Both the position numbers and the translations under genes were made by a program. A stretch of DNA of 10,949 nucleotides from an uncultured Mollicutes bacterium (GTDB lineage Bacteria; Bacillota_I; Bacilli_A; RF39; UBA660): positions 1 to 10,949 of the forward strand of contig UQQI01000051.1 in assembly GCA_900543055.1 (NCBI GenBank), in the 5' to 3' direction. The notes under the pieces were generated by a model. That model was not told the DNA's origin. It saw only the letters and a program-made list of their open reading frames with translations, and searched no databases. Each line of letters starts with the position of its first letter. The stretch's first letter is position 1. Positions 1 through 5,988 of this stretch are shown piece by piece.

Positions 1-222
1 ATATGAAAAGTTTTTATTAGATTTATTAGTAATAATACCATTAATTTTAATTACAGAAATTTGAGTATTACTGTCATCATATAATCTAATAAAATATGAA
101 TCATTTGTTAAATTAAGTTCTTTATCTGCATTATAGAGACAGTGGTCTGAGAATAACGTGCCTGTTGTTCTCAGGCTCTCTATATTTTTATTATTTACTA
201 TTACCCTATTTTTGTCAAGTGC
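1..222 (-). pseudogene. Start-less open reading frame running off the left edge
   Basis: The minus strand is open for 74 codons from a TAG at 223-225 down to base 1, with no ATG, GTG or TTG in frame. The part below about 135 reads like protein (for example YFIRLYDDSNTQISVIKING). The part at 135-180 uses GC-rich codons unlike its surroundings and overlaps a hairpin, so it may not be coding. It could be the remnant of a gene cut by insertion of the mobile element to its right, or chance. No family is recognised. Confidence 0.3.
135..179. repeat. Imperfect inverted repeat in a GC-richer patch
   Basis: CTGAGAA (147-153) pairs with TTCTCAG (168-174) across a 14-nt loop. AGAG (135-138) and CTCT (176-179) extend the symmetry with a large bulge. 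On the plus strand it is followed by TATATTTTTATT, so it could act as a terminator. The patch is visibly richer in G and C than the flanks. A roughly 45-bp imperfect palindrome near the expected left end of a serine-recombinase element would also fit an attachment-site remnant, but no matching core was found elsewhere. Confidence 0.4.
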
Positions 223-245
223 CTATGTTATGATTTTTTATTTTA

Positions 246-254
246 TGTTATAAT
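246..254 (+). promoter_or_regulatory. Extended -10 promoter for the small membrane protein
   Basis: TGTTATAAT is a consensus extended -10 (TG-n-TATAAT) about 40 bases before the ATG at 296. No good -35 hexamer is seen at the usual spacing, which is common for extended -10 promoters. Confidence 0.5.
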
Positions 255-295
255 TAAATTATAGTTACTATTCTATATAATTGGAGGAAACAAAT

Positions 296-748
296 ATGGA
301 AAAAACAATGAAAAAATCGTATAGAATTTCAAGGATAATTCTTGCTGTTATTACAGTGGTAATTTTTAATATTATGTTTATAAATGAGGATGAATCTTGG
401 AGAATTATTCCTTTTATATTTGCAGCAATTGTTTTTGGTCTTAGTTATCCAAGTTCTGTGATAAGTAGGAAGTTAATAAACATTGGAAATAAAATAGAAA
501 GTAAATTGCTAAAAATATTATATTATGTAATTGCTTTACCAATTATTGCTTTTTTAATTTTTTATGGAATATTCATAATATGGCTTTCTATTTTTGCAAG
601 TGTTCCAACCCCAAATGAAATGGGTGCAGCATTGGGGCAAGGATTTATGTTTTTGTTTTTATTGGCAGTAGTATTTATTGGTATTATATTACCATATGTT
701 CAAACGATAATTGTATTAATATTAAATCAGTTTATAAAAAATCAATAA
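296..748 (+). CDS. Small four-helix membrane protein, unknown function
   Basis: A 150-residue protein. The ATG at 296 is chosen because GGAGG at 283-287 lies 8 bases before it; an in-frame TTG at 281 has no ribosome site. After a basic N-terminus (KTMKKSYR) there are about four hydrophobic stretches: roughly residues 14-30, 38-53, 74-101 and 115-144. The loop between the last two holds VPTPNEMGAALGQG. There is no cleavable signal, catalytic motif or recognised family. It is transcribed away from the adjacent tnpV module and may be element cargo or flanking DNA. Function cannot be assigned. Confidence 0.75.
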   Translation: MEKTMKKSYRISRIILAVITVVIFNIMFINEDESWRIIPFIFAAIVFGLSYPSSVISRKLINIGNKIESKLLKILYYVIALPIIAFLIFYGIFIIWLSIFASVPTPNEMGAALGQGFMFLFLLAVVFIGIILPYVQTIIVLILNQFIKNQ

Positions 749-768
749 TATTTCTTATGAGAATTATT
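744..768 (+). terminator. Weak hairpin after the membrane protein gene
   Basis: AATAA (744-748) with TTATT (764-768) and TTCT (752-755) with AGAA (760-763) can form an interrupted stem that starts in the stop codon, followed by AGTTTTAC. It is AT-only and short, so it is at best a weak terminator. Confidence 0.25.
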
Positions 769-796
769 AGTTTTACTAAGTAATAAATTAGGGTGC

Positions 797-854
797 AGGG
801 TTCCCTACAAATATGAATTTATGCGGGAGTATAAATTCAGTGCTGGCTAGACAT
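797..854. repeat. oriT-like hairpin repeat, copy 1
   Basis: AGGG-TT-CCCT (797-806) is followed by the inverted repeat GAATTTAT (815-822) / ATAAATTC (831-838) and then the tail AGTGCTGGCTAGACAT (839-854). The 40 bases 815-854 match 7896-7935 at 34 positions, and one difference in the stem is compensated on the other arm (A-T here, G-C there). In copy 2 the element lies just upstream of a MobC-like gene, as expected for an origin of transfer. Here mobC is absent and the repeat sits between tnpV and the membrane protein gene. The oriT role is inferred from position and form; the nick site is not known. Confidence 0.5.
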
Positions 855-933
855 TACTTTTACTCCCATATTGGTTAAAATATAAAAATAGGATTAAATT
901 ACTTTGATAATTTTTTCCTCTTTTTTAGATTAT

Positions 934-1287
934 TTATATAAAAATATATTCTTTTAATATAATTTCTTCTGCTGTATTTTTATAATTATTCATAAGTTTA
1001 GTCCATTCAATATGATTACTTTTTTTATTTTTTTCAGATAGTCTTTCATCTGATTTTTTATAACTTTCCATTAAAGTATTTAATAAATCTTCTGAAATAT
1101 TACTTACTGAAATAAGATGATTGGTAAGTTCTTCTTTCATTAAAAGTGAAATATATAGTGCTTTTTTATATTCTTTTAAATAAGCTAATCTCATTCTTCC
1201 ATATTTGTTTATATTTCCTTTTTTAGTTTCTTTTAAAGTTAAATTTGGCAATAAATAATCTCCGTGTTTTGTATAAGTTATTTCCAT
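934..1287 (-). CDS. tnpV: TnpV-like transposon protein, copy 1
   Basis: A 117-residue protein resembling the TnpV family named from the clostridial element Tn4451, recognisable by LPNL near residue 14, YGRMRLAYLKE and the C-terminal LMNNYKNTAEEIILKE. TnpV usually sits just downstream of a large serine recombinase on mobilizable elements. Its biochemical role is unknown; it is a small, charged, probably helical protein. The start ATG has AAAGGA about 11 bases upstream. It aligns without gaps to the second copy at 7953-8315, about 70% identical by eye, with the C-terminal half best conserved. It lies 16 bases after the last in-frame codons of the broken recombinase, in one operon with it. It still looks intact although its recombinase is not. 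Confidence 0.8.
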   Translation of the reverse strand: MEITYTKHGDYLLPNLTLKETKKGNINKYGRMRLAYLKEYKKALYISLLMKEELTNHLISVSNISEDLLNTLMESYKKSDERLSEKNKKSNHIEWTKLMNNYKNTAEEIILKEYIFI

Positions 1288-1303
1288 AATAAAATCATTC
1301 CTT

Positions 1304-3094
1304 TCATATTTTTATAATTGTTTTTGGTATTAATAGTAGGTTATCTACTATGTTGTTATCTTCAATATATGGGCAATTTATAATTCCATCTTGATAAAAA
1401 TGTTGTTTTATTAGTTCCATATATAAAAGTAAATCTGCTTCAGAATATTTATTATCTTCATATTTTTTAGTAGAAAATATAAAGTAATCTTGTTCTAATT
1501 TTTCTAATTCTTGTTTATTAATTTGTTATTTATATTTAATTCCGATTTCATTATTATTTAAAATTTCATTAAGATAATTTAAATATTCTTTATTACTTTT
1601 TGATATGAATTCATCAGTAAATTTTATATTTTTAATTTCAATATTGTAATTTTTATCTCTTGTTATTTCTAAACTTGCTATTAATCTTTGTATTAATTCT
1701 TTCTTATTTTTTCTATTTAAACTATCCCATAAAAATGAGAATCCAAGATTATTTTGAAATAAAATATTATTATCATCTTGATAATCACAATCTAATTTTT
1801 TTAGTAATTCTACTGTATAATCTTTGAAGTCATCATCTGGATCTAGTGTGTTTTTCTTTTGATTTAGTTTATCTATTTCTTTTTTTATCACTTCATTTTT
1901 ATGATTGATAACTTCAACATTTAAAGTAGAACTCAAATATAAATCTACTAACTTTTTCTCTTGTTGTTTTAGTTTTTCAATAGCGTTATCTATATCTTTA
2001 ATTTCTTTTGCTTTAGTAGAATTACATACAATAATTTCATTATCTGTATCATACATATATCTAGTTAATTCGTTTAAAATACGTCCTAGTTTTTGTTCTA
2101 TTTTATCGGAACTATAATGAAGTCCTTTGGATTTACAATTGCTATTTTTACAGGTTAAATGATAATAAACTTTTTCTTTGTCAGTTCCACTATTCTTAAA
2201 AGAATTAGTAGAAGAAAGTATTCCTCCACAATCAGGGCATTTAACTATTTAAGTAAATAAATGAATATGTTCTCCATAATTTGAATGTTTATTTTTCTCT
2301 AAATTTGCTCTTGTAACATTCCAAGTTTGTTCATCAATTATAGGTTGACAATAGTCATTAACTCTTAAAACATCTTGTGGTTTTCTTTTATATTTACCAT
2401 ATTCAAATATTCCAACATAAATAGAATTAGTTAGTATTTTATAGACTCGGTCACTTCGCCATTTACCTTGTTTTAAATATGAATTATTATCTTTCATAAT
2501 ACTTGCTATATTTCTTGTAGAATGTCCTTTTTTACACAATTCAAATATTTCTTTTACTACTTGTGCTTCAATAGGTTCTATTTCTAAATGTCCTGTTTCT
2601 TTGTTTCTAATATAGCCATATGGTGCTTTACTAGGGTGTATTTTAGATAATGCCATTTCTTCCATAGCACGTTTAGTTCTTGCTCCAATTTCTTTTCTTT
2701 CTCTTTGCCCAAATACTAAATTCATTCCAAATATCATTTCACCATTTGCAGTAGATACATCATAAGGTTCTAGTATTAGTTCAATTTTTACATCGTGTTC
2801 TTCACAATAATTAAGTAGCCAAAAGCCATCATAATTATTTCTAGTTAATCTATCTACTTTAATTGCAACTAATTTATCTATCTTTTTAGATTTAATATCT
2901 TTTAATAATCTTTGCATTTCAGGTCTCATTAAATCTTTTCCAGAATGTCCTGCATCATTGTAAACATCAACTATTAAATAATCGTTTTTCTCACAATATT
3001 CTTTAATCATACGAAGTTGTGAATCAATAGAATAACCATTATCTCTTTGGTCATCTGTGCTAACTCTTACATATACTGCACATCTATTACTCAT
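1304..3094 (-). pseudogene. Large serine recombinase interrupted by in-frame TAA codons
   Basis: Read from ATG 3094 (GAGGAG 8 bases upstream), this is a site-specific serine recombinase of the TnpX/phage-integrase type. The resolvase domain (about 1-145) has the nucleophile Ser12 in YVRVSTDDQ and the DRLTR motif at 81-85. A recombinase domain (about 155-270) follows. Codon 282 is TAA (2249-2251). The same frame continues at once with IVKCPDCGG and a second Cys pair (CKNSNC), the zinc ribbon, then a coiled-coil region, to a second TAA at 1526-1528. It stays open for 73 further codons to a TGA at 1304-1306. No frameshift is needed: all pieces share one frame. The N-terminal 281 residues alone would keep the active site but lose the DNA-binding zinc ribbon and coiled coil. 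I infer an inactivated gene; TAA is the normal stop for neighbouring genes, so recoding is unlikely. Confidence 0.85.
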
Positions 3095-3098
3095 AAAA

Positions 3099-3218
3099 TC
3101 ATCTCCTCACTTGTTTCCTAACTAAAACGGAAAATAACAACCCATTTTTGAAAATTTCTTTCAATTGTTTCCTAAATAGTTTTAATTTTTGCAACCCTAA
3201 ATAGAAAACATCTTTCAT
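3099..3218 (-). CDS. 39-residue leader peptide made of 18-residue repeats
   Basis: ATG at 3218 is preceded by AGAGGAAACAA, a plausible ribosome site. The frame runs 39 codons to a TGA at 3099-3101, four bases before the recombinase ATG, so the two could be translationally coupled. The peptide begins MKDVFYLGLQKLKLF, continues RKQLKEIFKNGLLFSVLV and ends RKQVRR, showing an 18-residue period. It is basic and partly hydrophobic. No family is recognised. Whether it is translated is inferred from start, ribosome site, open frame and coupling. Confidence 0.45.
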   Translation of the reverse strand: MKDVFYLGLQKLKLFRKQLKEIFKNGLLFSVLVRKQVRR

Positions 3219-3227
3219 TTGTTTCCT
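3111..3227 (-). repeat. 54-bp degenerate tandem repeats, each with a Shine-Dalgarno and start codon
   Basis: TTGTTTCCT recurs on the plus strand at 3111, 3165 and 3219, exactly 54 bases apart. In the two better copies (3150-3173 and 3204-3227) the match extends to GAAAA-nn-TCTTTCA-n-TTGTTTCCT. On the coding minus strand each unit reads AGGAAACAA followed by ATG, TTG or GTG, all in one frame. The last lies within the recombinase leader, next to its own GAGGAG site. Confidence 0.65.
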
Positions 3228-3251
3228 CTTTATACGTCAAAATTGCAGACA

Positions 3252-3536
3252 CTAACTCGATAATTTTATGAGAATTTGTTTAATTTCTTTGAGATTGTAT
3301 TTTTCGTTATGCTCTTTAATGTAAAATGGTTTATTACTAATCTCGTTTACTTTGTATTCTAGTATTGTAAGAGTAATAGGATATGTAATTAAATATTGAG
3401 TAGGTTCAACAAATTGTAAATTTGTTTTTAGTAAGTGTTTAACTTTACCAATTTTAGTAATGTAAGTGTAGCTTTTGATGATTTCTAGAATTTCAGTATT
3501 TGGTTTTAATTCTTGTATTACTTTAAATTCAAGCAT
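3252..3536 (-). CDS. Small protein upstream of recombinase 1 (orf94), unknown
   Basis: A 94-residue protein whose ATG has AAAGGAG about 10 bases upstream. No known domain is recognised. It contains TNLQFVEP near residue 39 and a lysine-rich helical C-terminus. The second module has a protein of similar size at the same place (10291-10563), with TNLAYVEP in the corresponding middle region; position and this motif suggest distant homology. It is the first gene of orf94 - leader peptide - recombinase - tnpV. A long palindrome covers its -10 and ribosome site. It could be a small regulator or directionality factor for the recombinase; that is inference from position only. Confidence 0.65.
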   Translation of the reverse strand: MLEFKVIQELKPNTEILEIIKSYTYITKIGKVKHLLKTNLQFVEPTQYLITYPITLTILEYKVNEISNKPFYIKEHNEKYNLKEIKQILIKLSS

Positions 3537-3540
3537 AAAA

Positions 3541-3572
3541 AATGTTCTCCTTTCTAGAAAGAGAACATTATA
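3541..3572 (-). promoter_or_regulatory. Palindromic operator or RBS hairpin over the orf94 promoter
   Basis: AATGTTCTC (3541-3549) and GAGAACATT (3561-3569) flank TTTCTAGAAA (3551-3560), giving a 29-base palindrome with a single extra C at 3550. Its right end overlaps a consensus TATAAT on the minus strand (3567-3572), and its centre contains the AAAGGAG of orf94. It could be a repressor site covering the -10 and start point, or an RNA hairpin hiding the ribosome site. The -35 is weak. Confidence 0.55.
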
Positions 3573-3582
3573 GTTTTATATA

Positions 3583-3691
3583 AAATAAAAACTTACGATA
3601 CCATATTAGTTCGTAAGTTGTCTTCAAATGGAGCCTTAACTATACACGTATGCGAAATTAAGACTATAAGATTTGATTAAATCTCTCTGAT
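3583..3691 (-). ncRNA. Unrecognised structured RNA with own promoter and terminator
   Basis: Between the HEPN stop codon and orf94 lies a compact minus-strand transcription unit of about 110 nt with no open frame of note. The RNA would contain three hairpins: AGATTT/AAATCT (3669-3684, 4-nt loop); GTCTTAA (3664-3658) with TTAAGGC (3639-3633), one G-U pair, 18-nt loop; and a terminator hairpin (3619-3590). GTCTT can also pair with AAGAC (3624-3620) next to the terminator, so alternative folds are possible. It matches no riboswitch or small RNA I know. It may be a stand-alone small RNA tied to the HNH/HEPN pair, or a regulatory leader with an attenuator for orf94 and the recombinase. Confidence 0.5.
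3590..3619 (-). terminator. Rho-independent terminator of the ncRNA
   Basis: A 9-bp perfect stem, AACTTACGA (minus strand 3619-3611) with TCGTAAGTT (3598-3590), has a 12-nt loop and is followed on the minus strand by TTTTTATTTTAT. There is no T-run on the other side, so it works for the minus strand only. Confidence 0.8.
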
Positions 3692-3697
3692 AGCAAA

Positions 3698-3726
3698 ATT
3701 ATATAATATATTTTTTAAATTATCAA
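3698..3726 (-). promoter_or_regulatory. Strong promoter of the ncRNA
   Basis: TTGATA (3726-3721), a 17-bp spacer and TATAAT (3703-3698) give a near-consensus vegetative promoter on the minus strand, starting 11 bases beyond the HEPN stop codon. The predicted start is near 3690. Confidence 0.7.
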
Positions 3727-3736
3727 CTAATTGAGG

Positions 3737-4906
3737 TTAAAAAGGTAAATCTTCTGTTGATATTTTATCGATATCAAAATTTTCAAATGGATCTACTTTT
3801 TTCATTTCTAACCCAAATATTTCAGAAAGACTCGTATACCAATAATTGTCTTTAGGTAATTGTTTTAATGATTTTTTAACAATTTCATACCACATTGGTT
3901 TGTTTTTATATCTTAGTCTGTCACATATCATATCAATTAAATCAAAATGTTTTTTGGTGCTTTTACTCATAATTAAAAAAAAGTATTTCTCAAATAGATA
4001 ATCTTGTAAAAACTCATTTGAATTGACTGTTGCTTTTTCTACTATAACATCAATAATATCTTGTAAATTACTGAAATTCTCTAATATATGTATCGAATTT
4101 TCTAAAATATAACCATTTTTTTGTTCAGATGGTATATAATTTCCACACTCATATTCAAAATCTATATATAGATTAGAAATATCCTCTTTTGCTACATCTT
4201 CTACTTTAGACTTTGCTAAGTCAGATAATTTATTCCAAATATTTGTAGATATAAATTTTAAAGATGATATAACATCGTTTTCTGTTATATTACCAAACAA
4301 ATCATTTTCTATTACTTCACAATAATCTTTAAACTCTTCTTCTGATAAATTATTAACTAGTTCATCAATTATTTTATCTTTTAATTTTGTAATATTATTT
4401 CTATTTTTATAAAGCATTACTGCTAATTCATAATATTTATTTTTTGGAATAGCAGAAATTAAACTTTTTGCATATCTTTCTGTATTAGGAAATAAATCGT
4501 TTGTAATTTCTAAATACCAATCTTCTATACTATTTATACTTTTACTACCAATTATTTCTTCTAAAATAACCTCATCTAAAAGTACTAATATTGCATCAGC
4601 TACTTTTTTAGAATATTCTTGTTTCGAATGACTCATAGGATTTCTAAAATATTCAATTAATCCTTTTGATAAATCCATAATGCCTCTGTGTTTATTTTTA
4701 TCAGTTGTCGTTTCAAGCTTATTTATTTTGATTAAAGGTTGTTTTTCAGAAAAAGCTTTATTTATTAAATCAACTCCGTCACTATCAGTTAAATCTGATT
4801 TTTTTCTTATTTCTGTGGTTAAACATAATAAAGCATCTCTTACAACTTCAGTATAATCTTTATTTTCATAATGTGTTTTTATTGATTCTTTTAATATTTC
4901 TTTCAC
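3737..4906 (-). CDS. HEPN-type (Ymh-like) protein with long helical C-terminus, putative RNase effector
   Basis: 389 residues from a GTG at 4906, chosen because AAAGGAG lies 7 bases upstream; an in-frame ATG at 4942 overlaps the previous gene and has no ribosome site. The first roughly 120 residues resemble the Hypoth_Ymh family (TIGR02391), with the core GIMDLSKGLIEYFRNPMSH at about 75-93. R88-N89-P90-x2-H93 fits the R-x4-H active-site motif of HEPN ribonucleases, including the polar residue after Arg. Residues about 125-389 are acidic, helix-rich and unrecognised, possibly a sensor or partner-binding part. It follows the HNH gene by 14 bases in the same direction, so they form an operon. 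HEPN proteins commonly act as RNA-cutting toxins in abortive infection or toxin-antitoxin systems; that role is inferred here. Confidence 0.75.
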   Translation of the reverse strand: MKEILKESIKTHYENKDYTEVVRDALLCLTTEIRKKSDLTDSDGVDLINKAFSEKQPLIKINKLETTTDKNKHRGIMDLSKGLIEYFRNPMSHSKQEYSKKVADAILVLLDEVILEEIIGSKSINSIEDWYLEITNDLFPNTERYAKSLISAIPKNKYYELAVMLYKNRNNITKLKDKIIDELVNNLSEEEFKDYCEVIENDLFGNITENDVISSLKFISTNIWNKLSDLAKSKVEDVAKEDISNLYIDFEYECGNYIPSEQKNGYILENSIHILENFSNLQDIIDVIVEKATVNSNEFLQDYLFEKYFFLIMSKSTKKHFDLIDMICDRLRYKNKPMWYEIVKKSLKQLPKDNYWYTSLSEIFGLEMKKVDPFENFDIDKISTEDLPF

Positions 4907-4920
4907 GTAAAAACTCCTTT

Positions 4921-5841
4921 CTATGTTGAATGTAATACACAATCGTTTATTTCCTTTATCATTTCAATATCATATTGTTTCGATTGTTGTTCGTCATCAA
5001 TGTATTTAATGTTTAATCCTATAAAATTAAATAATCTATTTTCTATTTTTTGTATATTTCTAAACGTTACTTTAAATTTGTTAGTCGTTTCAAAAATTGA
5101 ATGAGCTTGATTATTTGTATTATATCCTAGTCTATATTTTATTTTTTCAACATCTGTTTTAGTAAAATCATCATTCATATAATTGGAAATAAAATCGTCT
5201 AACTCAAATGCCAACTTATAAACCACTTCAGCATTTTCTCTTTGTTTATCAGTTAATTTTAGTGATGATAATATGGTTTCAATACTTAAAGTAGTACTAA
5301 TCTGTGTTTTTAATTTATTTATTATATTAAGAGATACTATGATGTCGTATAACATCTCTTGTGTGATATCAATAAGGCCACTAGATAACTCTTTAAAATT
5401 TGTGACTAATAGTTCCGATTCAAAATCATTGCTTCGTTCTAAGTTGCAATTTTTACATAATATTCTAATATTGTTTTCGTCTGAAGAACCACCTTTTGAC
5501 CAAGGAATAATATGATCAAAATGAATATCTTTATCTAAAACATTTTTTGAACATAATTGACACACATTATTATCTCGTCTACTAACTCTTAATTGTACTT
5601 CACGGGGAATACTTCTAGAAATTGTTCTTAATTCTTTTGTCTCAGTAAAGGGTTCTGCTACTACATATACAGGACAAACATGTCCAAATATTCTGCATAT
5701 TTTTTCTTTGTCAATATCCTTAGTTGGCATATACTCAACCATTGGACCATACGGACAATATCGTATTTCCCAACAAGGTTTGCATACTGCTTTTATTCTT
5801 TTTTCCCAGTTTATTTTTTTCGCCCAGCTACTTATATCCAT
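4921..5841 (-). CDS. HNH endonuclease with N-terminal cysteine cluster
   Basis: 306 residues; the ATG at 5841 has AGGAGGG 4-5 bases upstream. Residues 76-140 are an HNH nuclease: C94-x2-C97 zinc pair, the H-x-D-H-I core with D109 and H110, PWSKGG, N123/N124, and C129-x2-C132-N133. All catalytic and zinc residues are present. Before it lies an unusual cluster, C20-x2-C23-x5-C29-x19-C49-x6-C56, containing CWEIRYCPYGPMVE, likely a second metal-binding site. Residues 150-306 are helical with no domain recognised. It is the first gene of a two-gene operon with the HEPN gene and is divergent from the serine hydrolase. HNH enzymes nick or cut DNA in restriction, defence, homing and toxins. A homing role is less likely because it is not in an intron and is paired with an RNase-like partner. 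Confidence 0.85.
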   Translation of the reverse strand: MDISSWAKKINWEKRIKAVCKPCWEIRYCPYGPMVEYMPTKDIDKEKICRIFGHVCPVYVVAEPFTETKELRTISRSIPREVQLRVSRRDNNVCQLCSKNVLDKDIHFDHIIPWSKGGSSDENNIRILCKNCNLERSNDFESELLVTNFKELSSGLIDITQEMLYDIIVSLNIINKLKTQISTTLSIETILSSLKLTDKQRENAEVVYKLAFELDDFISNYMNDDFTKTDVEKIKYRLGYNTNNQAHSIFETTNKFKVTFRNIQKIENRLFNFIGLNIKYIDDEQQSKQYDIEMIKEINDCVLHST

Positions 5842-5872
5842 ATAACCCTCCTAAAAAATATTTTATTGAAAT

Positions 5873-5881
5873 ATTATATCA
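5873..5881 (-). promoter_or_regulatory. Extended -10 promoter of the HNH/HEPN operon
   Basis: TGATATAAT on the minus strand is an extended -10 about 30 bases before the HNH ATG. The -35 at a 17-bp spacing is only TTTAAA. The 126-bp divergent region 5842-5967 holds this and the opposing hydrolase promoter; no palindromic operator was seen. Confidence 0.5.
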
Positions 5882-5942
5882 TTTATTTGTTGTATTTTAA
5901 ATGAATATAAGGCAAAATATAGAAAATTTATTGGTTTTATAG

Positions 5943-5948
5943 TATAAT
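5943..5948 (+). promoter_or_regulatory. -10 box of the hydrolase/GNAT operon
   Basis: TATAAT lies 41 bases before the TTG start of the serine hydrolase. No convincing -35 is visible in the AT-rich sequence upstream, so only the -10 is supported. Confidence 0.4.
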
Positions 5949-5988
5949 TTTAATAGTATTTTAAAACTTGTTGAAAGGAGGAATTAAT

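Larger units (their letters stand above)
230..3580. mobile_element. Putative degraded integrative mobilizable element 1 (approximate ends)
   Basis: A second unit in the same orientation: orf94, leader peptide, broken recombinase, tnpV and oriT-like repeat, without mobC. It has lost its recombinase and could move only with help. The left end is not seen; the membrane protein gene may be cargo or flanking DNA. Confidence 0.3.

Noticed and set aside
1526..3094. Genetic recoding of TAA as explanation of the interrupted recombinase
   Set aside because: Neighbouring intact genes end in TAA, and an element-specific TAA reassignment is not plausible; mutation or sequence error is simpler.
3111..3227. 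CRISPR array or iteron origin in the 54-nt repeats
   Set aside because: Only three degenerate units, with the conserved part in the coding and ribosome-site positions; no Rep or Cas gene nearby.
166..3549. TGTTCTC at 166-172 and 3543-3549 as flanking repeat of element 1
   Set aside because: Short, and each is part of a different palindrome in a different arrangement; no extended match.
4907..4942. ATG 4942 as start of the HEPN gene
   Set aside because: It lies inside the HNH gene end without a ribosome site, while GTG 4906 has AAAGGAG at ideal distance.
5273..5904. Plus-strand open frames opposite the HNH gene
   Set aside because: No ribosome sites or recognisable protein features; they are antisense to a well-supported gene.
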